Source: JAHBVL01 sp963712055 | Lineage (GTDB): Bacteria > Chloroflexota > Chloroflexia > Thermomicrobiales > UBA6265 | Reading direction: 5' to 3' | Assembly: GCA_963712055.1 (NCBI GenBank) | Contig: CAVQGN010000009.1 | Location: forward strand, 1-64,000 | Length of the DNA stretch: 64,000 bases | Shown: positions 17,041 to 26,625 of the stretch, piece after piece | Position numbering within the stretch: the stretch's first letter is position 1 | Layout: the number at the start of each line of letters is the position of its first letter | Program-made: the position numbers and the translations under genes | The notes under the pieces: generated by a model | The model's input: the letters and a program-made list of their open reading frames with translations, nothing else | Told to the model about the DNA's origin: nothing | The model's database searches: none

Positions 17041-17185
17041 GAAACCCGGGCGGATGGCTATCCGATCGATCTGATGGCGCACCGATGTCCGCACCGCACT
17101 CCGTGCGATCGGCGACGTCACTGGCGAGAATGTCGACGTCGCGGTCCTGACCGAGATCTTCAGCCGTTTCTGTATCGGCAAGTAG
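17041..17185 (+). pseudogene. Extra copy 2 of the mnmE 3' end
   Basis: Matches the final 48 codons of mnmE ('ETRADGYPIDLM' and, in the next frame, 'EIFSRFCIGK'). One extra base near 17080 breaks the frame, after which the rest including the stop is kept. It differs from both other copies (for example 'GENVDVAVL' where they have 'GENIDDAVL'), so it comes from yet another mnmE lineage or is older. It has no start or promoter. It is read as a second attachment-site remnant. Confidence 0.8.
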
Positions 17186-17210
17186 CCAGACCGAGTGCGG
17201 GTTTTCCGGC

Positions 17211-19121
17211 CTAGCCGATGTTTCCGGTACAGATCGTCTGGGCAAGATTGGTGCCTAGTGGCAGTGAACAGTTTTTCGAGCAGCAGTCTGCATTTTGGGT
17301 GCAGTAGACCGGTGTGAAGCACGCTCCGACAAACTCGAACGTTCCGGGAGGACATCCTTCTGGCGGCTTGGCCGCACCAGTCGTTGTTGGCAAACAGCAC
17401 TCGCCCCCTTCGCCGCATACCTGCCCGCCAGTACAGTCGGTATTCGACCCGCACGAGGTTCCGACGCAAACCCCCGCGCCATCACAGGATTGGCCATTGC
17501 CACACCGGTTCACACATGTTCCAGCGGAGCAGACCAGACAAGCGTCAGCATCACAGGCTGGACCGCAGCCGCAGACGTCGGGTCCGGGAAAGACGCACTC
17601 TCCAGCGCAACAGATTGCGCCCGCTTCGGCGTTGCAGAACACCTGGCAACTGCCATCGGTGCAGACCTCGCAACGGCTCGCATCACAGGTTCCACCACAG
17701 GCGTCGACGCATTGGAAGTTGACGCAGCTCGATCCTGGCGCACAGACTCCGCACGTGCCCCACAACCGTCATCGCCACATTGCTTTCCGGGAATTCCGGC
17801 GCAGTCGTAGTAACATGTGCAACTGCCATTGAAACCGTCTTGGCTGGATACGCAGTACTTTCGGGATACTCGTTGCATTCGCCGCAATCGGTCAATCCGC
17901 CGCACCCATCGGTGTACATGTCCACAATCGCGATTGGCCTGACACGTAACTGGGTCAGGGGTGCAAGCGCAGGCACCATCGACGCAGAGCGCCTCGGTGA
18001 TCCCGGCAACGCGATCCAGACAGTCGCTGTTGGAACAGCACTCAGTGCACGATCCCTCGCAGCAGACGCCGTCTTCGCCGATGCAATCGGTGCCATTTCG
18101 CGCGAAGCCGCAGGCGCCAGCGCCGTCGCACGCACCACAGGGACCGTCACAGGCGGTGCCAGCAGCCTTGGGTGTGCATACGTTTTCGTTTTCACAGGTG
18201 TTGCATGAAGCGTCGCAGAACGCGGAGCAGTCGTAGTTGCCGCAATAGTTCACCGTATTGATCTCGCCGCAGCGACCGGAGCAGTACTCCTCCACCGACG
18301 GGCAGTAGACACAGGTCAGGTCGACACAGCGCCAGGAACCCGGGTCGTCGTCGGGACAGTCTCCGTCCTGGCAGCATTGACCGCAGACATCGTTGCCGCA
18401 GCAGATATCATCCCCTTCACAAACCGGTCGCAGGATGCAGGTCTGGTCTGAACGCCGACAGACGCCACGCTCACAGGTATCCGTGCTGTCGGGGCAATTA
18501 CGATTCAGGCAGCACTGACTCTCTTCGTTGATACAAATCGGTTCGCCATCACGAACGCAACAGTCGGGCGTTGGTCCAGTGCAGCAGAGGCCCTGGCCGG
18601 TGAACTCGCCCGTGCCGGCGCAATAGGTGGCTTCGGCTGGACAGCAGTCGCGATCGTATCCGGTCAGTGACGTCCCGAGCGGCGTGAAGCAGGTGCCGTC
18701 GCAGCACTCGTTGTCGCAGGTCTGGGAGACCGGGCAGCAGGTTTCTTCTGCTTGATTGCCGTTGGGAAACGCTTTGGTGAGACAGGCGGAGCCAGTGGCA
18801 CAACATTCGCCGTCGCAGCACTGGTCTGCGGTCGCGCAGCATTCGAGACCGCAGGTGACCGGGGTATTTCCTGAACAGACCGCGCAGCAGCCGGTGACGT
18901 TGGTGGTGCAGGGAGCGAATCCTGGTCGGCAGGGAGCGGGAGTGGTCGTCGGCGGCGGAGTCGTGATCGTGATGCTGCTGCGCCGGGCGTCGACCTCGGA
19001 TCCAAGAAGCGATCCGACGGCGGTCGCACCGCCGAGACCGAGGAGACCCTTGAGCACGGAGCGGCGCGAGGCGCCGGTGGCGAGGGATTTGGTCGAGTCG
19101 GTCGAAGCGTTGTCCGTCCAT
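17211..19121 (-). CDS. Tat-exported cysteine-rich repeat protein, copy 1 (frameshifted)
   Basis: Large secreted protein of unknown function with extremely high cysteine content arranged in modules of C-x(2-6)-C and CC pairs ('CCDGECCATGSAC', 'CGNDVCGQCCQDGDC'). ATG 19121 begins 'MDGQRFDRL', the same N-terminus as copy 2. One extra base near 19095 throws the frame before the twin-arginine leader 'GASRRSVLKGLLGLGG'. Further shifts near 17925, 17870 and 17765 are needed to continue the Cys pattern to the end at 'LAQTICTGNIG'. The stitched length is about 635 residues. Such Cys spacing suggests many disulfides or metal sites outside the cell. No enzyme motif is visible. Four frame breaks suggest a decaying paralogue or local sequence errors. 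Confidence 0.7.
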
Positions 19122-19354
19122 GATCGTCCTGCCGTCTTCGCCTCCGCTTCGACGTCACTCTTCGCGCTGTCAGAACCGCGACTATGGGAACGATTCCGCC
19201 TACGCGGCAAATCCTCTGGGTCAGTAGCAGCTACTTGCTGACAGCAGAAGAGCACCAGCCGACGCGGCTGGTTCGCGAGCAAGACCTGATTCCCGGACAG
19301 CATTCGCGAGGGTAGATGTCGCTGGCCGATCACGGACAGGTCACAAATCCATGG

Positions 19355-21451
19355 TCACCACTTGTCGAATCGCTGCGTATGTGCAAGTACCATCGCCGAT
19401 TGCCGCAGAACCAGGTAGTCGCAACATTCCGCCTCGCAATAGGAGCAGAGTGGATTCGCAAAATGAGTCAGACTGAGGAATTGGCAGTCGCAGGAACCAG
19501 TCTCGTGCAGATGTACCCGCTCGCGCACTCGGTGAGTCCTGCGTCCGCAGGCTGCACCCACGAATCGCCTGGATCGCCGCACGCACCATCTCTGACAGAC
19601 GCTGCCGCGGCAGTCGCTGATCTGACCACAAATCGTGCCATTCGGTTTCGGCGCGCCAACACAGGTTCCCGACCGACACACTCCTGTATCCGTTCGGCAG
19701 ACTCGAGTTGATCCGTATGCGAAACAGGCTACCCCTTCGTTGATCCCCTCGGTTGCACACGCTCCGTTGCGGCACACCTTTACGGCGCAGGGCGGTGCAC
19801 CCGCCAATGACAAGCCCGCACGATCGTGCCCTTCCTTGATCCGGCGTGCGCGACACACTGTGCCGCTCTGGCATGTTCCCAGCTCCAGTCGAGCAGACAT
19901 TCTCCGGCCGTCGGCCGTGCATGCTGTGCCATTCTGGACATCGACGGGAACGCAATTGCCATTGCCATCGCATGCGCCGGTCTTGCAAGGGTTCGCGGGA
20001 ATCGTGAAGATTTGACACGAGCTGCCAGCAGGCCCGTTGACCCGTTTGCAGACTCCATCCAGAGGATCACAGACCTGTCCAAAGCAATCGCTGAATTCAC
20101 CAAAGCAGAACTTCTCCGACCACGCAGTCTTGTTCCGGAATGGCTCGCAGATCTGGCACTGATTGCTGGGATTGATAGCACCATTCTCGTAGCAGACACC
20201 CGCGATTGCACACCCCGTGCAGCAGGCTCCATTTAGACAGCTTCCACCAGGGCAGTCCGAATCCTCGTCACATTTGCAGGTGTTCTGAAGACAGGCGAAG
20301 TCGTTCGTGCAGATGTTGCCGCAGGTCCCGCAGTTGGATTCGTCGCTCGGAATGCAGGCGCCATCACAGCAGATGCTGCCATTGCCCTGGGTGATGGGGC
20401 CACAGAAGGCATTATCGCCTCGATATGTGCTATCGACGCACTGGCCGGTCGCCGGATCACAGACCTGGTCGAAACATCTCGTGAAGCCGGGATTCCCGAG
20501 ACAGATCAACCCTCCCGATGCCACACATGTGCCAGCATTGCAGGTGTAGAGGTTGCATTTGTTGCTGTCGCAGTTGTCGACGTTATGGCCACAGCACTGG
20601 CTGCAGGCACCATCGCAGCAGATCAGGCCGTCGCCGCAATCCGAATCCTCGTCACATTGGCAGGTGCCGGCGATGCAGGCGAAATCATCCGTACAGATGG
20701 TCCCGCACGCGCCACAGTTGTCGACCGTGTCGAGCGACTGGCAACCGTCTGCACAACAGACGTCGCCTGCAGCACAGGTATCTCCGCAGGCGAGACAATT
20801 GGTCGAGGAACCGAGGAAGAGACATTCACCTCCGCAGCAGGTCGTTCCGGCTTCCGCGAAGTCACAGGGCGTGCGGAAGGAGCAGGTGTTGGAGCCCAGA
20901 TCGCAGAAGCCGATCTGGCAAGTCGAGTCGCTATCCGGGCACTCATCATCGGAACAGCACTGACCAGCATCGATACAGACGCCGCCACAGCAGCGTTGGC
21001 CCTCGCCATTGCAGCAGACGCCGCCACACATCAGGTCGAGCGGACAACAACGCTCCTCGCCGATACAAACCGAACCATCCGGGCAGCATTCGCCGTCACA
21101 GCATTGCTCGGCGGTCGCGCAACATTCGAGACCGCAGGAGTAGCCGTCGCAGATGGCACAGCAACCGGTGACGTTGGAGGTACACGGCACCGTGTCAGCG
21201 CCGCAGCAGCCGGTCTGGAACGCGTTACAGGTGTCGCAGCAGCGGCGGGAATCGGGGCAGGCGGTCTGTCCGGGGCATGCCGGAGTCGGAGTCGGGGCTG
21301 AGCTGGACGATCTTCGCGCGTCGGTGTCGGGACCGAGGACAGTTCCGACGGCGGCGGCGCCACCAAGACCGAACAGCCCCTTGAGCACGGAGCGACGGGA
21401 AGCGCCAGTGGCGAGGGATTTGGTGAGGCGGTCGAAACGTTGTCCGTCCAT
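19355..21451 (-). CDS. Tat-exported cysteine-rich repeat protein, copy 2
   Basis: Paralogue of the neighbouring gene, 698 residues from ATG 21451 and open throughout. Residues 1-45 are a twin-arginine signal ('TGASRRSVLKGLFGLGG'), then a Ser/Thr/Pro linker. The rest is Cys-rich modules such as 'CCGGECLFLGSSTNCLACG', and two near-repeats of 'NCGACGTICTDDFACIAGTC' and 'NCGTCGNICTNDFACLQNTC', each followed by 'CDEDSDC'. The last 120 residues look less regular: between about 19560 and 19480 the expected Cys spacing fits better in another frame ('GYICT'), so two compensating indels are possible. Function is unknown; disulfide-stabilised surface or secreted role is inferred. Its start faces the STAND regulator across 346 bp. 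Confidence 0.75.
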   Translation of the reverse strand: MDGQRFDRLTKSLATGASRRSVLKGLFGLGGAAAVGTVLGPDTDARRSSSSAPTPTPACPGQTACPDSRRCCDTCNAFQTGCCGADTVPCTSNVTGCCAICDGYSCGLECCATAEQCCDGECCPDGSVCIGEERCCPLDLMCGGVCCNGEGQRCCGGVCIDAGQCCSDDECPDSDSTCQIGFCDLGSNTCSFRTPCDFAEAGTTCCGGECLFLGSSTNCLACGDTCAAGDVCCADGCQSLDTVDNCGACGTICTDDFACIAGTCQCDEDSDCGDGLICCDGACSQCCGHNVDNCDSNKCNLYTCNAGTCVASGGLICLGNPGFTRCFDQVCDPATGQCVDSTYRGDNAFCGPITQGNGSICCDGACIPSDESNCGTCGNICTNDFACLQNTCKCDEDSDCPGGSCLNGACCTGCAIAGVCYENGAINPSNQCQICEPFRNKTAWSEKFCFGEFSDCFGQVCDPLDGVCKRVNGPAGSSCQIFTIPANPCKTGACDGNGNCVPVDVQNGTACTADGRRMSARLELGTCQSGTVCRARRIKEGHDRAGLSLAGAPPCAVKVCRNGACATEGINEGVACFAYGSTRVCRTDTGVCRSGTCVGAPKPNGTICGQISDCRGSVCQRWCVRRSRRFVGAACGRRTHRVRERVHLHETGSCDCQFLSLTHFANPLCSYCEAECCDYLVLRQSAMVLAHTQRFDKW

Positions 21452-21797
21452 CGGGGGATTCTCCAGGATCGTTTTGCTAGGCACCGAGGAAATTAGAACT
21501 ACTCTGACGGAGGCGGGGCGTCCGTACAAGGAACAAAGGAGGAACATCTGGGGAATAACGCTGCTCCTGGCCTATAATTCCACCATCGAAGGAAGGAGCA
21601 GCTGCCGTGCCAGCGCGTCACGCTTCGTTGCTTCCGGCGGTTCAACACGAGTGGCGATAGTTTGTAGTGTTTCGAAGGAGACAAGGGCCGAATATACTAG
21701 GAACAATCAGACACTTGCTGGCGATTGTTCTTCGAACGGGTCCGGGCTTCGGGCCGTATTCTCCAGGGTTTGTGCTCCGGGGCCTGGCGAACGACTA
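21452..21797. promoter_or_regulatory. Divergent control region between Cys-rich gene and STAND regulator
   Basis: A 346-bp non-coding spacer between two outward-facing starts. TATACT at 21693-21698 with a weak TTCGAA 16 bp upstream is the best candidate promoter for the plus-strand regulator; a TATAAT occurs at 21573-21578 without a clear -35. A long open frame crossing this region on the plus strand has no protein character. Confidence 0.35.
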
Positions 21798-24218
21798 GTG
21801 GGTACTTCCGTGTCGGACTCGTTTGGATCCCTGTTGCGATGGTTCCGCGTCTCTGCCGGGTTGACGCAGGAAGCACTGGCGTCCCTCTCAGGGGTTTCCG
21901 CCCGTGGTATCCGGTTGCTCGAGAGTGACCGCCGAAAAGCACCCCGCCTCGAAACCGTGCGTTTACTCTCCGTGGCGCTCAAGTTGGATGACGACCAGCA
22001 CCGGTCACTCCTCCATGCCGCCCGTCCCGATCTGGCTCGCGATACGTCAGAGGTCGCAAATGCAGCGGCGGCGTACGAACCGACGATCAGGCGCCGGAAA
22101 GGCAGTATCCCGGCTCCCATCAATGCTCTCGTCGGCCGCGAGAGCACCGTCGCGGACATCGTTGCTCGAATGACGGGTGGAACCACCCGGCTCCTGACGA
22201 TCACCGGTCCACCCGGGATTGGCAAAACGCGGGTCGGTCTCGAGGTAAGCCGGAAACTGTCACCGGAACTGGTTGATGGCGCGTTTGTGGTCTGGCTTGC
22301 GGACATTATCGATCCGGCCCTGGTTCTGCCGACGATAGCGGACCTCCTGGAAGTCCAGTCAATGGACCGCTCCGTGTCCGCGCTGGCAGAAGCGATCGGT
22401 GATTCGCCGATGCTTCTCCTGCTCGACAACATGGAACATCTTCTGTCGGCGGCCTGTGCGATACCTGAACTCCTTGGTCGCTGCCCGAACCTGCGGGTGA
22501 TCGTGACCAGTCGGACCCGGCTGCGGGTCAGCGGGGAGGACCAGTGGCCGCTGATGCCACTCGCGCTCGCTGCGTCCGGCGTGAGTGGCACCAGCCTGTC
22601 TGCTGAACCTGCTGAAGCCGAAACACTGTTTCGGTTGCGAGCGAGGTCGGCTGACCCGTATTTCGACGCTTCCGGTGAAACCGATGCGCTCGTGAACGCG
22701 ATTTGCCGCCGGGTGGATGGTCTGCCGCTGGCGATCGAGTTGGCGGCCGGTCAATTGAGCCAGATGTCGCTCGATGAATTGGCGACGCGAGCAGAGCGAC
22801 TGCTGCCGGTTCTCACCGACGGACCGGGTGACCAATCACCGCGATTACAAACGATGCGCGCCTCCGTCGAGTGGAGTTTTTCTCTGCTGCCGCCCGCTGA
22901 GCAATCGCTGCTGATGCGGTTGGGTGTCTTCCGGGGCGGTTTCACGATCGACGCGGCGAGAGCAATCGCGCTCCGGGAGCATCAGCGTGATCGTTCGGAT
23001 GCTCAGTCGATCGGGAATCATCTCGAAATGCTTGTCGAGCGAAATCTCGTCACCCGGTCGCTTGCAGCTGGGCCGGTCGAACGGTTTTCACTCCTCGAGG
23101 TAATCCGAGAGTACGCCGACGACCAGCTGGAACGCAGTGGAGCGGCAGACAGCACGCGCGATGCGCATGCGCTCTTCTATTTTGATCTTGCTGAGCGCCA
23201 TGCCATTGTCGACTGGATCCCGGGTGATCCGGGTCTGGCCCAACAATTCGAGGCCGAGCTACCAAACCTGCGGGAGGCGCTCACCTGGCTCGAAAACCGC
23301 CATGATGGGGAGCGGATGCTTCGTTTTGCGGCATCGATGGACTGGTTCTGGAATACGCACAACCACGCGATCGAGGGACGCACGTGGCTCGAACGGGCAA
23401 TGGCCGTCGAGGCGGACACCACTCCAGCAGCGCGAGCGATGGCGGCGCTGGTTCTGGCTCAGGTCGAGAGTTACCTTGGCTATCAACCGTGTACCGACGA
23501 TCGCTTCGAGGTTGGCCTGGACGATGCCATCGAAGCGAATGACCCGTTCCTGATGACCTGGGCATTCGTGGCCAATGCTGCTTCAGCCATCTACTGTGGC
23601 GATTTCCTCCGGGGCGAGAAGTTGTGCGAGCAAGCAATGGTGGTGATCGAGCACATCGAGGATGCATCGTTCCGTCAGGCGCTCAGGTGTTGGTTGCCCG
23701 GTACGCTCGCCCGGGCCGAACATGGTCTGGGCAACCTGGAGCGTGCGAGCGATTTGCTGCGGGAGGCGGTGCAAGTCAACCTGGATCTCGGTCATTTGCG
23801 CGGTGCCGCCCGGTTCATAGGCAACCAGGGAACGCTGGCTGTCGATCTCGGTGACATTTCAGGTGCCCTTGGGTTCTACCTGGAAAGCGCGAAGCTGGCG
23901 CACGAGGATGGCGACGATGTGTACTCGGCAACAGCGCTTCGCCTGGCCGCCGCTGCTTTCGCGATAGCCGGTGAATTCGGGACGAGTGCCCGATTGCTGG
24001 GAGTGATTCGGGCGTTCGAGCAGCAAATCGGGCCGCTTGTGATGTGGACCCCGATGGACCTGCAGGTTCTGCGACGCGGTGACGATGCCATTCAGGCAGG
24101 ACTCGACGTCGACAGCGTCAATCAGCAGAAAGAGGAGGGTAGCCTGCTGACGCTCACCCAGGCCATCCTGGAGGCGACCCGCTTCCTGCCCTCGTCAGAA
24201 CGTGTCGTCTCTCGGTGA
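21798..24218 (+). CDS. Xre-type HTH + STAND (NB-ARC-like) ATPase + TPR regulator
   Basis: Signal-transduction ATPase and transcription regulator. GTG 21798 (GTG 21810 is an alternative) gives 806 residues; the frame stays open far upstream but that part is shadow of the Cys-rich gene. Residues 8-75 form a lambda-repressor-like HTH ('GLTQEALASLSGVSARGIRL'). The NB-ARC core has Walker A 'GPPGIGKT' at 137-144, Walker B 'MLLLLDNMEH', 'VIVTSRTRLRVSGE', and 'GLPLAIELAAGQL'. The rest is helical repeat resembling TPR. In this class the repeats usually sense a ligand or protein and nucleotide exchange switches DNA binding. Being divergent from the Cys-rich pair, that pair is its most obvious target; this is inference. 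Confidence 0.85.
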   Translation: MGTSVSDSFGSLLRWFRVSAGLTQEALASLSGVSARGIRLLESDRRKAPRLETVRLLSVALKLDDDQHRSLLHAARPDLARDTSEVANAAAAYEPTIRRRKGSIPAPINALVGRESTVADIVARMTGGTTRLLTITGPPGIGKTRVGLEVSRKLSPELVDGAFVVWLADIIDPALVLPTIADLLEVQSMDRSVSALAEAIGDSPMLLLLDNMEHLLSAACAIPELLGRCPNLRVIVTSRTRLRVSGEDQWPLMPLALAASGVSGTSLSAEPAEAETLFRLRARSADPYFDASGETDALVNAICRRVDGLPLAIELAAGQLSQMSLDELATRAERLLPVLTDGPGDQSPRLQTMRASVEWSFSLLPPAEQSLLMRLGVFRGGFTIDAARAIALREHQRDRSDAQSIGNHLEMLVERNLVTRSLAAGPVERFSLLEVIREYADDQLERSGAADSTRDAHALFYFDLAERHAIVDWIPGDPGLAQQFEAELPNLREALTWLENRHDGERMLRFAASMDWFWNTHNHAIEGRTWLERAMAVEADTTPAARAMAALVLAQVESYLGYQPCTDDRFEVGLDDAIEANDPFLMTWAFVANAASAIYCGDFLRGEKLCEQAMVVIEHIEDASFRQALRCWLPGTLARAEHGLGNLERASDLLREAVQVNLDLGHLRGAARFIGNQGTLAVDLGDISGALGFYLESAKLAHEDGDDVYSATALRLAAAAFAIAGEFGTSARLLGVIRAFEQQIGPLVMWTPMDLQVLRRGDDAIQAGLDVDSVNQQKEEGSLLTLTQAILEATRFLPSSERVVSR

Positions 24219-24268
24219 GAGGGTGGGACCGCACCCGATTCGCGACATGCACCTTTGGACCGAGCTTG

Positions 24269-24850
24269 CTACGAGCCAAAGGTGATCTCATGTGCCGCGC
24301 GAACGGAGACCTTGTTGTCTGGATGGGCGAGGTCGGGGAGGGTGATGTTGCAATGGTCGATGATCTGCTGGGCGGTCAGACCCTCGGTGTCCCAGGTCGT
24401 GTGGCCGTCCCCGACCAGAACAACATCGAACCCATGACTGAGCGCGCTGCGACAAGTCGTATCGACACATTGCTCGGTCTGGATGCCGCCGATGACGAGT
24501 GTGGACACACCGAGGTTGGCCAGCCTCGATTCGAGGTCTGAGCCGTAGAAACTGTCACTCGCCCGTTTGTGAATCAGTGTTTCGCCTGGAAGTGGCGCGA
24601 TGGCTGGGTGGACTTCAAACCCGGGATGCCCAGGATTGATCGCCCGGGTTGGTCCTTGCATATGTTGAACGAAGATGACCGGCACCTTGGCTGCGCGCGC
24701 GCGCGAAAGGAGATCAGCGAGCGTTGCCAGGAGAGCGTCGGTCCGCGCCGGCGGTGGATCGTAATCGATCAGATAGACCTGGACGTCGATGATTACCAGA
24801 GCGGTTTCGGATGCGGTCAGTGGTTTGGCGACGTCCAGCGTGGTGCTCAT
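24269..24850 (-). CDS. Isochorismatase-family hydrolase
   Basis: Cysteine hydrolase of the isochorismatase-like superfamily (nicotinamidase, N-carbamoyl amidases and similar). The 193-residue product has the complete triad: Asp22 ('IIDVQ'), Lys95 ('IHKRASDSF') and Cys128 ('GIQTEQCVD'), with the cis-peptide region before the Cys. The actual substrate is unknown. It is convergent with the STAND regulator, 50 bp from its stop. A truncated copy of this gene lies 8 kb away at 15.8-16.0 kb, fused to a mnmE 3' fragment, so this family is involved in the rearrangements of the region. Confidence 0.92.
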   Translation of the reverse strand: MSTTLDVAKPLTASETALVIIDVQVYLIDYDPPPARTDALLATLADLLSRARAAKVPVIFVQHMQGPTRAINPGHPGFEVHPAIAPLPGETLIHKRASDSFYGSDLESRLANLGVSTLVIGGIQTEQCVDTTCRSALSHGFDVVLVGDGHTTWDTEGLTAQQIIDHCNITLPDLAHPDNKVSVRAAHEITFGS

Positions 24851-24878
24851 CGTCTAAATCCTTTCCCTCGGTGGGGCC

Positions 24879-25667
24879 TCAAGGGGCCGGTGTCGGAGTC
24901 GGCGTGGGCGCAACGCTCGATGAAGCGCCGCTTAGCAATTGAAACAGGAAACGGAGAAAAACCTCTCCCATTAGCGGCTCATAGGACGCGGCTGGTCCAA
25001 AGAAGTTCTGGTAGGTCACCACGGTCGCGGGCGAAAACGCATCTGGCAACGGAGTGAAGGCCCCGCTGGTGACGAGGATACTGCTGCCGAAGTAATCGGC
25101 TGTGAACCAGGATGGCTGGAGCGACTCCGATTGCGAGAAACCGCATATCGGCGTGAGCACCGGCGTCTCTCCGAGGATGCCTTGCTGGGCAATCGAGGCC
25201 AGTTGCGTCGGCTGCAGGGGCGGTCCCAGGATCGTTCCGCTGACATATTCGTAGGCGGCCAGTCCATCTGCGGACAGGAGCCGCACTCCCCGCAACTGTG
25301 GCGTGAGTGGCGGTGTGGTTTCCCAGATCGGTGCACCCGACGAGGAAAATCCGGATGCCCAACCGACCACACCGCTCCAGTCGGGAGGAATCAGCAGTGA
25401 GATCGGACTATTGGGGTCGATGTACGGAACCCAGTCCGCCGGTGCCCGGATCTCATCCGGCGGGATCTGCACCAAACCCTGGCTCCAGTCGATGAGGAGC
25501 GCAACACCCGGTTCGGTAGCGCATTGCTGCAGGTCGGATACGGTCTGGGCATCGGCCGTTCGGGATCCTGCGGCGGTCGCGCCGAGCGCGAGCAACCCGC
25601 ATCGAGTCAAGAACGAACGGCGCGTCAATGATGAGAGAAACAGACGCTGTAGGGATCCGGTTTGCAT
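24879..25667 (-). CDS. Tat-exported protein of unknown function
   Basis: 262 residues from ATG 25667 (the open frame runs further upstream without leader character). A clear twin-arginine signal, 'SLTRRSFLTRCGLLALGA', covers about residues 13-35, and the C-terminus is a Pro/Thr linker 'APTPTPTPAP'. The body has Trp-rich segments ('IPPDWSGVVGWASGF') and resembles the family of small extracytoplasmic proteins annotated only as hypothetical in Thermomicrobiales; no catalytic motif is seen. It lies 28 bp after the isochorismatase start in the same direction, so a shared transcript is possible. Confidence 0.75.
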   Translation of the reverse strand: MQTGSLQRLFLSSLTRRSFLTRCGLLALGATAAGSRTADAQTVSDLQQCATEPGVALLIDWSQGLVQIPPDEIRAPADWVPYIDPNSPISLLIPPDWSGVVGWASGFSSSGAPIWETTPPLTPQLRGVRLLSADGLAAYEYVSGTILGPPLQPTQLASIAQQGILGETPVLTPICGFSQSESLQPSWFTADYFGSSILVTSGAFTPLPDAFSPATVVTYQNFFGPAASYEPLMGEVFLRFLFQLLSGASSSVAPTPTPTPAP

Positions 25668-25842
25668 CGGCCTGCCTCCTGACGACAAGGATTGGATCGG
25701 ACTCCGACTGTTGCAAGAAGCATAACGACGGGGTTGTTCCAAGACGAACCCGCTGGAGAAAGGTTTCACATTCAGGAAGGATCGGTCACAATACGCGTGG
25801 TCGCAATACGTTCCTGACCGCGTAGTCCATTGGCACCAATTC

Positions 25843-26118
25843 ATGATCAACCGCGACGATCCCAACATCATCGATGTGACCGATTTTCACCCGGTTGGAG
25901 ATGACGACGCTCCGATCATCGACGAAGGGGAAGAACCGGCTCCCCAGTACTACACCCAGAGCTGGAGCGGCGAGTTTCGCCAGACACAGCGATCAGGTGG
26001 CGGCGGTGGTTGCTGTTGCGGGCTGACGCTCGGTTTTCTGACGATCTTTTTTGTCAGTCTGGCGGCTCTGGCGGTGCTGGGATGGGCGGTTTTCTCCTTT
26101 TTCGGGTGGCTCTTCTGA
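25843..26118 (+). CDS. Small single-pass membrane protein
   Basis: 91 residues with an acidic N-terminal half ('DDDAPIIDEGEEPAP'), a Gly-Cys hinge 'SGGGGGCCCG', and one C-terminal transmembrane helix ('LTIFFVSLAALAVLGWAVF'). The hinge-plus-helix layout suggests a tail-anchored protein with its acidic part in the cytoplasm. No family is recognised. Its stop is three bases before the GNAT gene, so the two are probably co-transcribed. Confidence 0.7.
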   Translation: MINRDDPNIIDVTDFHPVGDDDAPIIDEGEEPAPQYYTQSWSGEFRQTQRSGGGGGCCCGLTLGFLTIFFVSLAALAVLGWAVFSFFGWLF

Positions 26119-26121
26119 TCG

Positions 26122-26625
26122 ATGACTGGGAGTCAGAAGTCACAGTCCTTTGAGATTCGCCCCTTTCTCCCTGCCGATCAATCGAATGCGCGCGCGCTGA
26201 TCCTCACGGGTCTCGGCGAGCACTTCGGCGAAATCGACTATTCGATGAATCCTGATCTCGATGACATTCAGACGCACTATGTCGTACCGGGAGGGCACTT
26301 TCTGGTGGTCGACCGTGACGGACACCTGGTCGGTACCGGCGCGCTGATCTTCGAGTCACCTGGTGTAGGGCGGCTGGTCAGGATGAGCGTTGATCGACAG
26401 CAACGCGGCCAGGGGATCGGACGCGCGCTGGTGGAGCAGCTCCTTGCGGAAGCCCGCCGCCGGGGGTATCGCCAGGTTGTGTGCGAAACCAACCATGACT
26501 GGGAAGACGCGATAGCGCTCTATCGGCGATGTGGTTTTCGCGAACTCGGAGTCTGGGACGGAGATCGTCATTTCGCGATCGAGCTCGACCCGGTGGCGAC
26601 CGAACTGGCTCAGCCGACCGGTTGA
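26122..26625 (+). CDS. GNAT-family N-acetyltransferase
   Basis: Acetyl-CoA-dependent acyltransferase of 167 residues. Motif A is well formed: 'RLVRMSVDRQQRGQGIGRAL' with the Q/RxxGxG/A pyrophosphate loop, followed by 'LLAEARRRGYRQVVCET' and 'LYRRCGFRELG'. The N-terminal part ('IRPFLPADQSNARALIL') is typical. The acceptor is unknown. It starts three bases after the small membrane protein and its last 16 bases overlap the convergent DUF6941-type gene. Confidence 0.9.
   Translation: MTGSQKSQSFEIRPFLPADQSNARALILTGLGEHFGEIDYSMNPDLDDIQTHYVVPGGHFLVVDRDGHLVGTGALIFESPGVGRLVRMSVDRQQRGQGIGRALVEQLLAEARRRGYRQVVCETNHDWEDAIALYRRCGFRELGVWDGDRHFAIELDPVATELAQPTG

Noticed and set aside
20518..21301. Long plus-strand frames rich in Arg, Ala and Thr opposite the Cys-rich gene
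   Set aside because: They mirror the biased codons of the real minus-strand gene and have no start signal or family pattern.
21153..21797. Upstream extension of the HTH-STAND regulator
   Set aside because: It overlaps the oppositely oriented Cys-rich gene and its control region and is not HTH-like; the domain starts right at GTG 21798.
13182..24268. Prophage or complete integrative element
   Set aside because: No integrase, capsid, portal, relaxase or replication gene was found; only remnants of target-site copies support past insertion.
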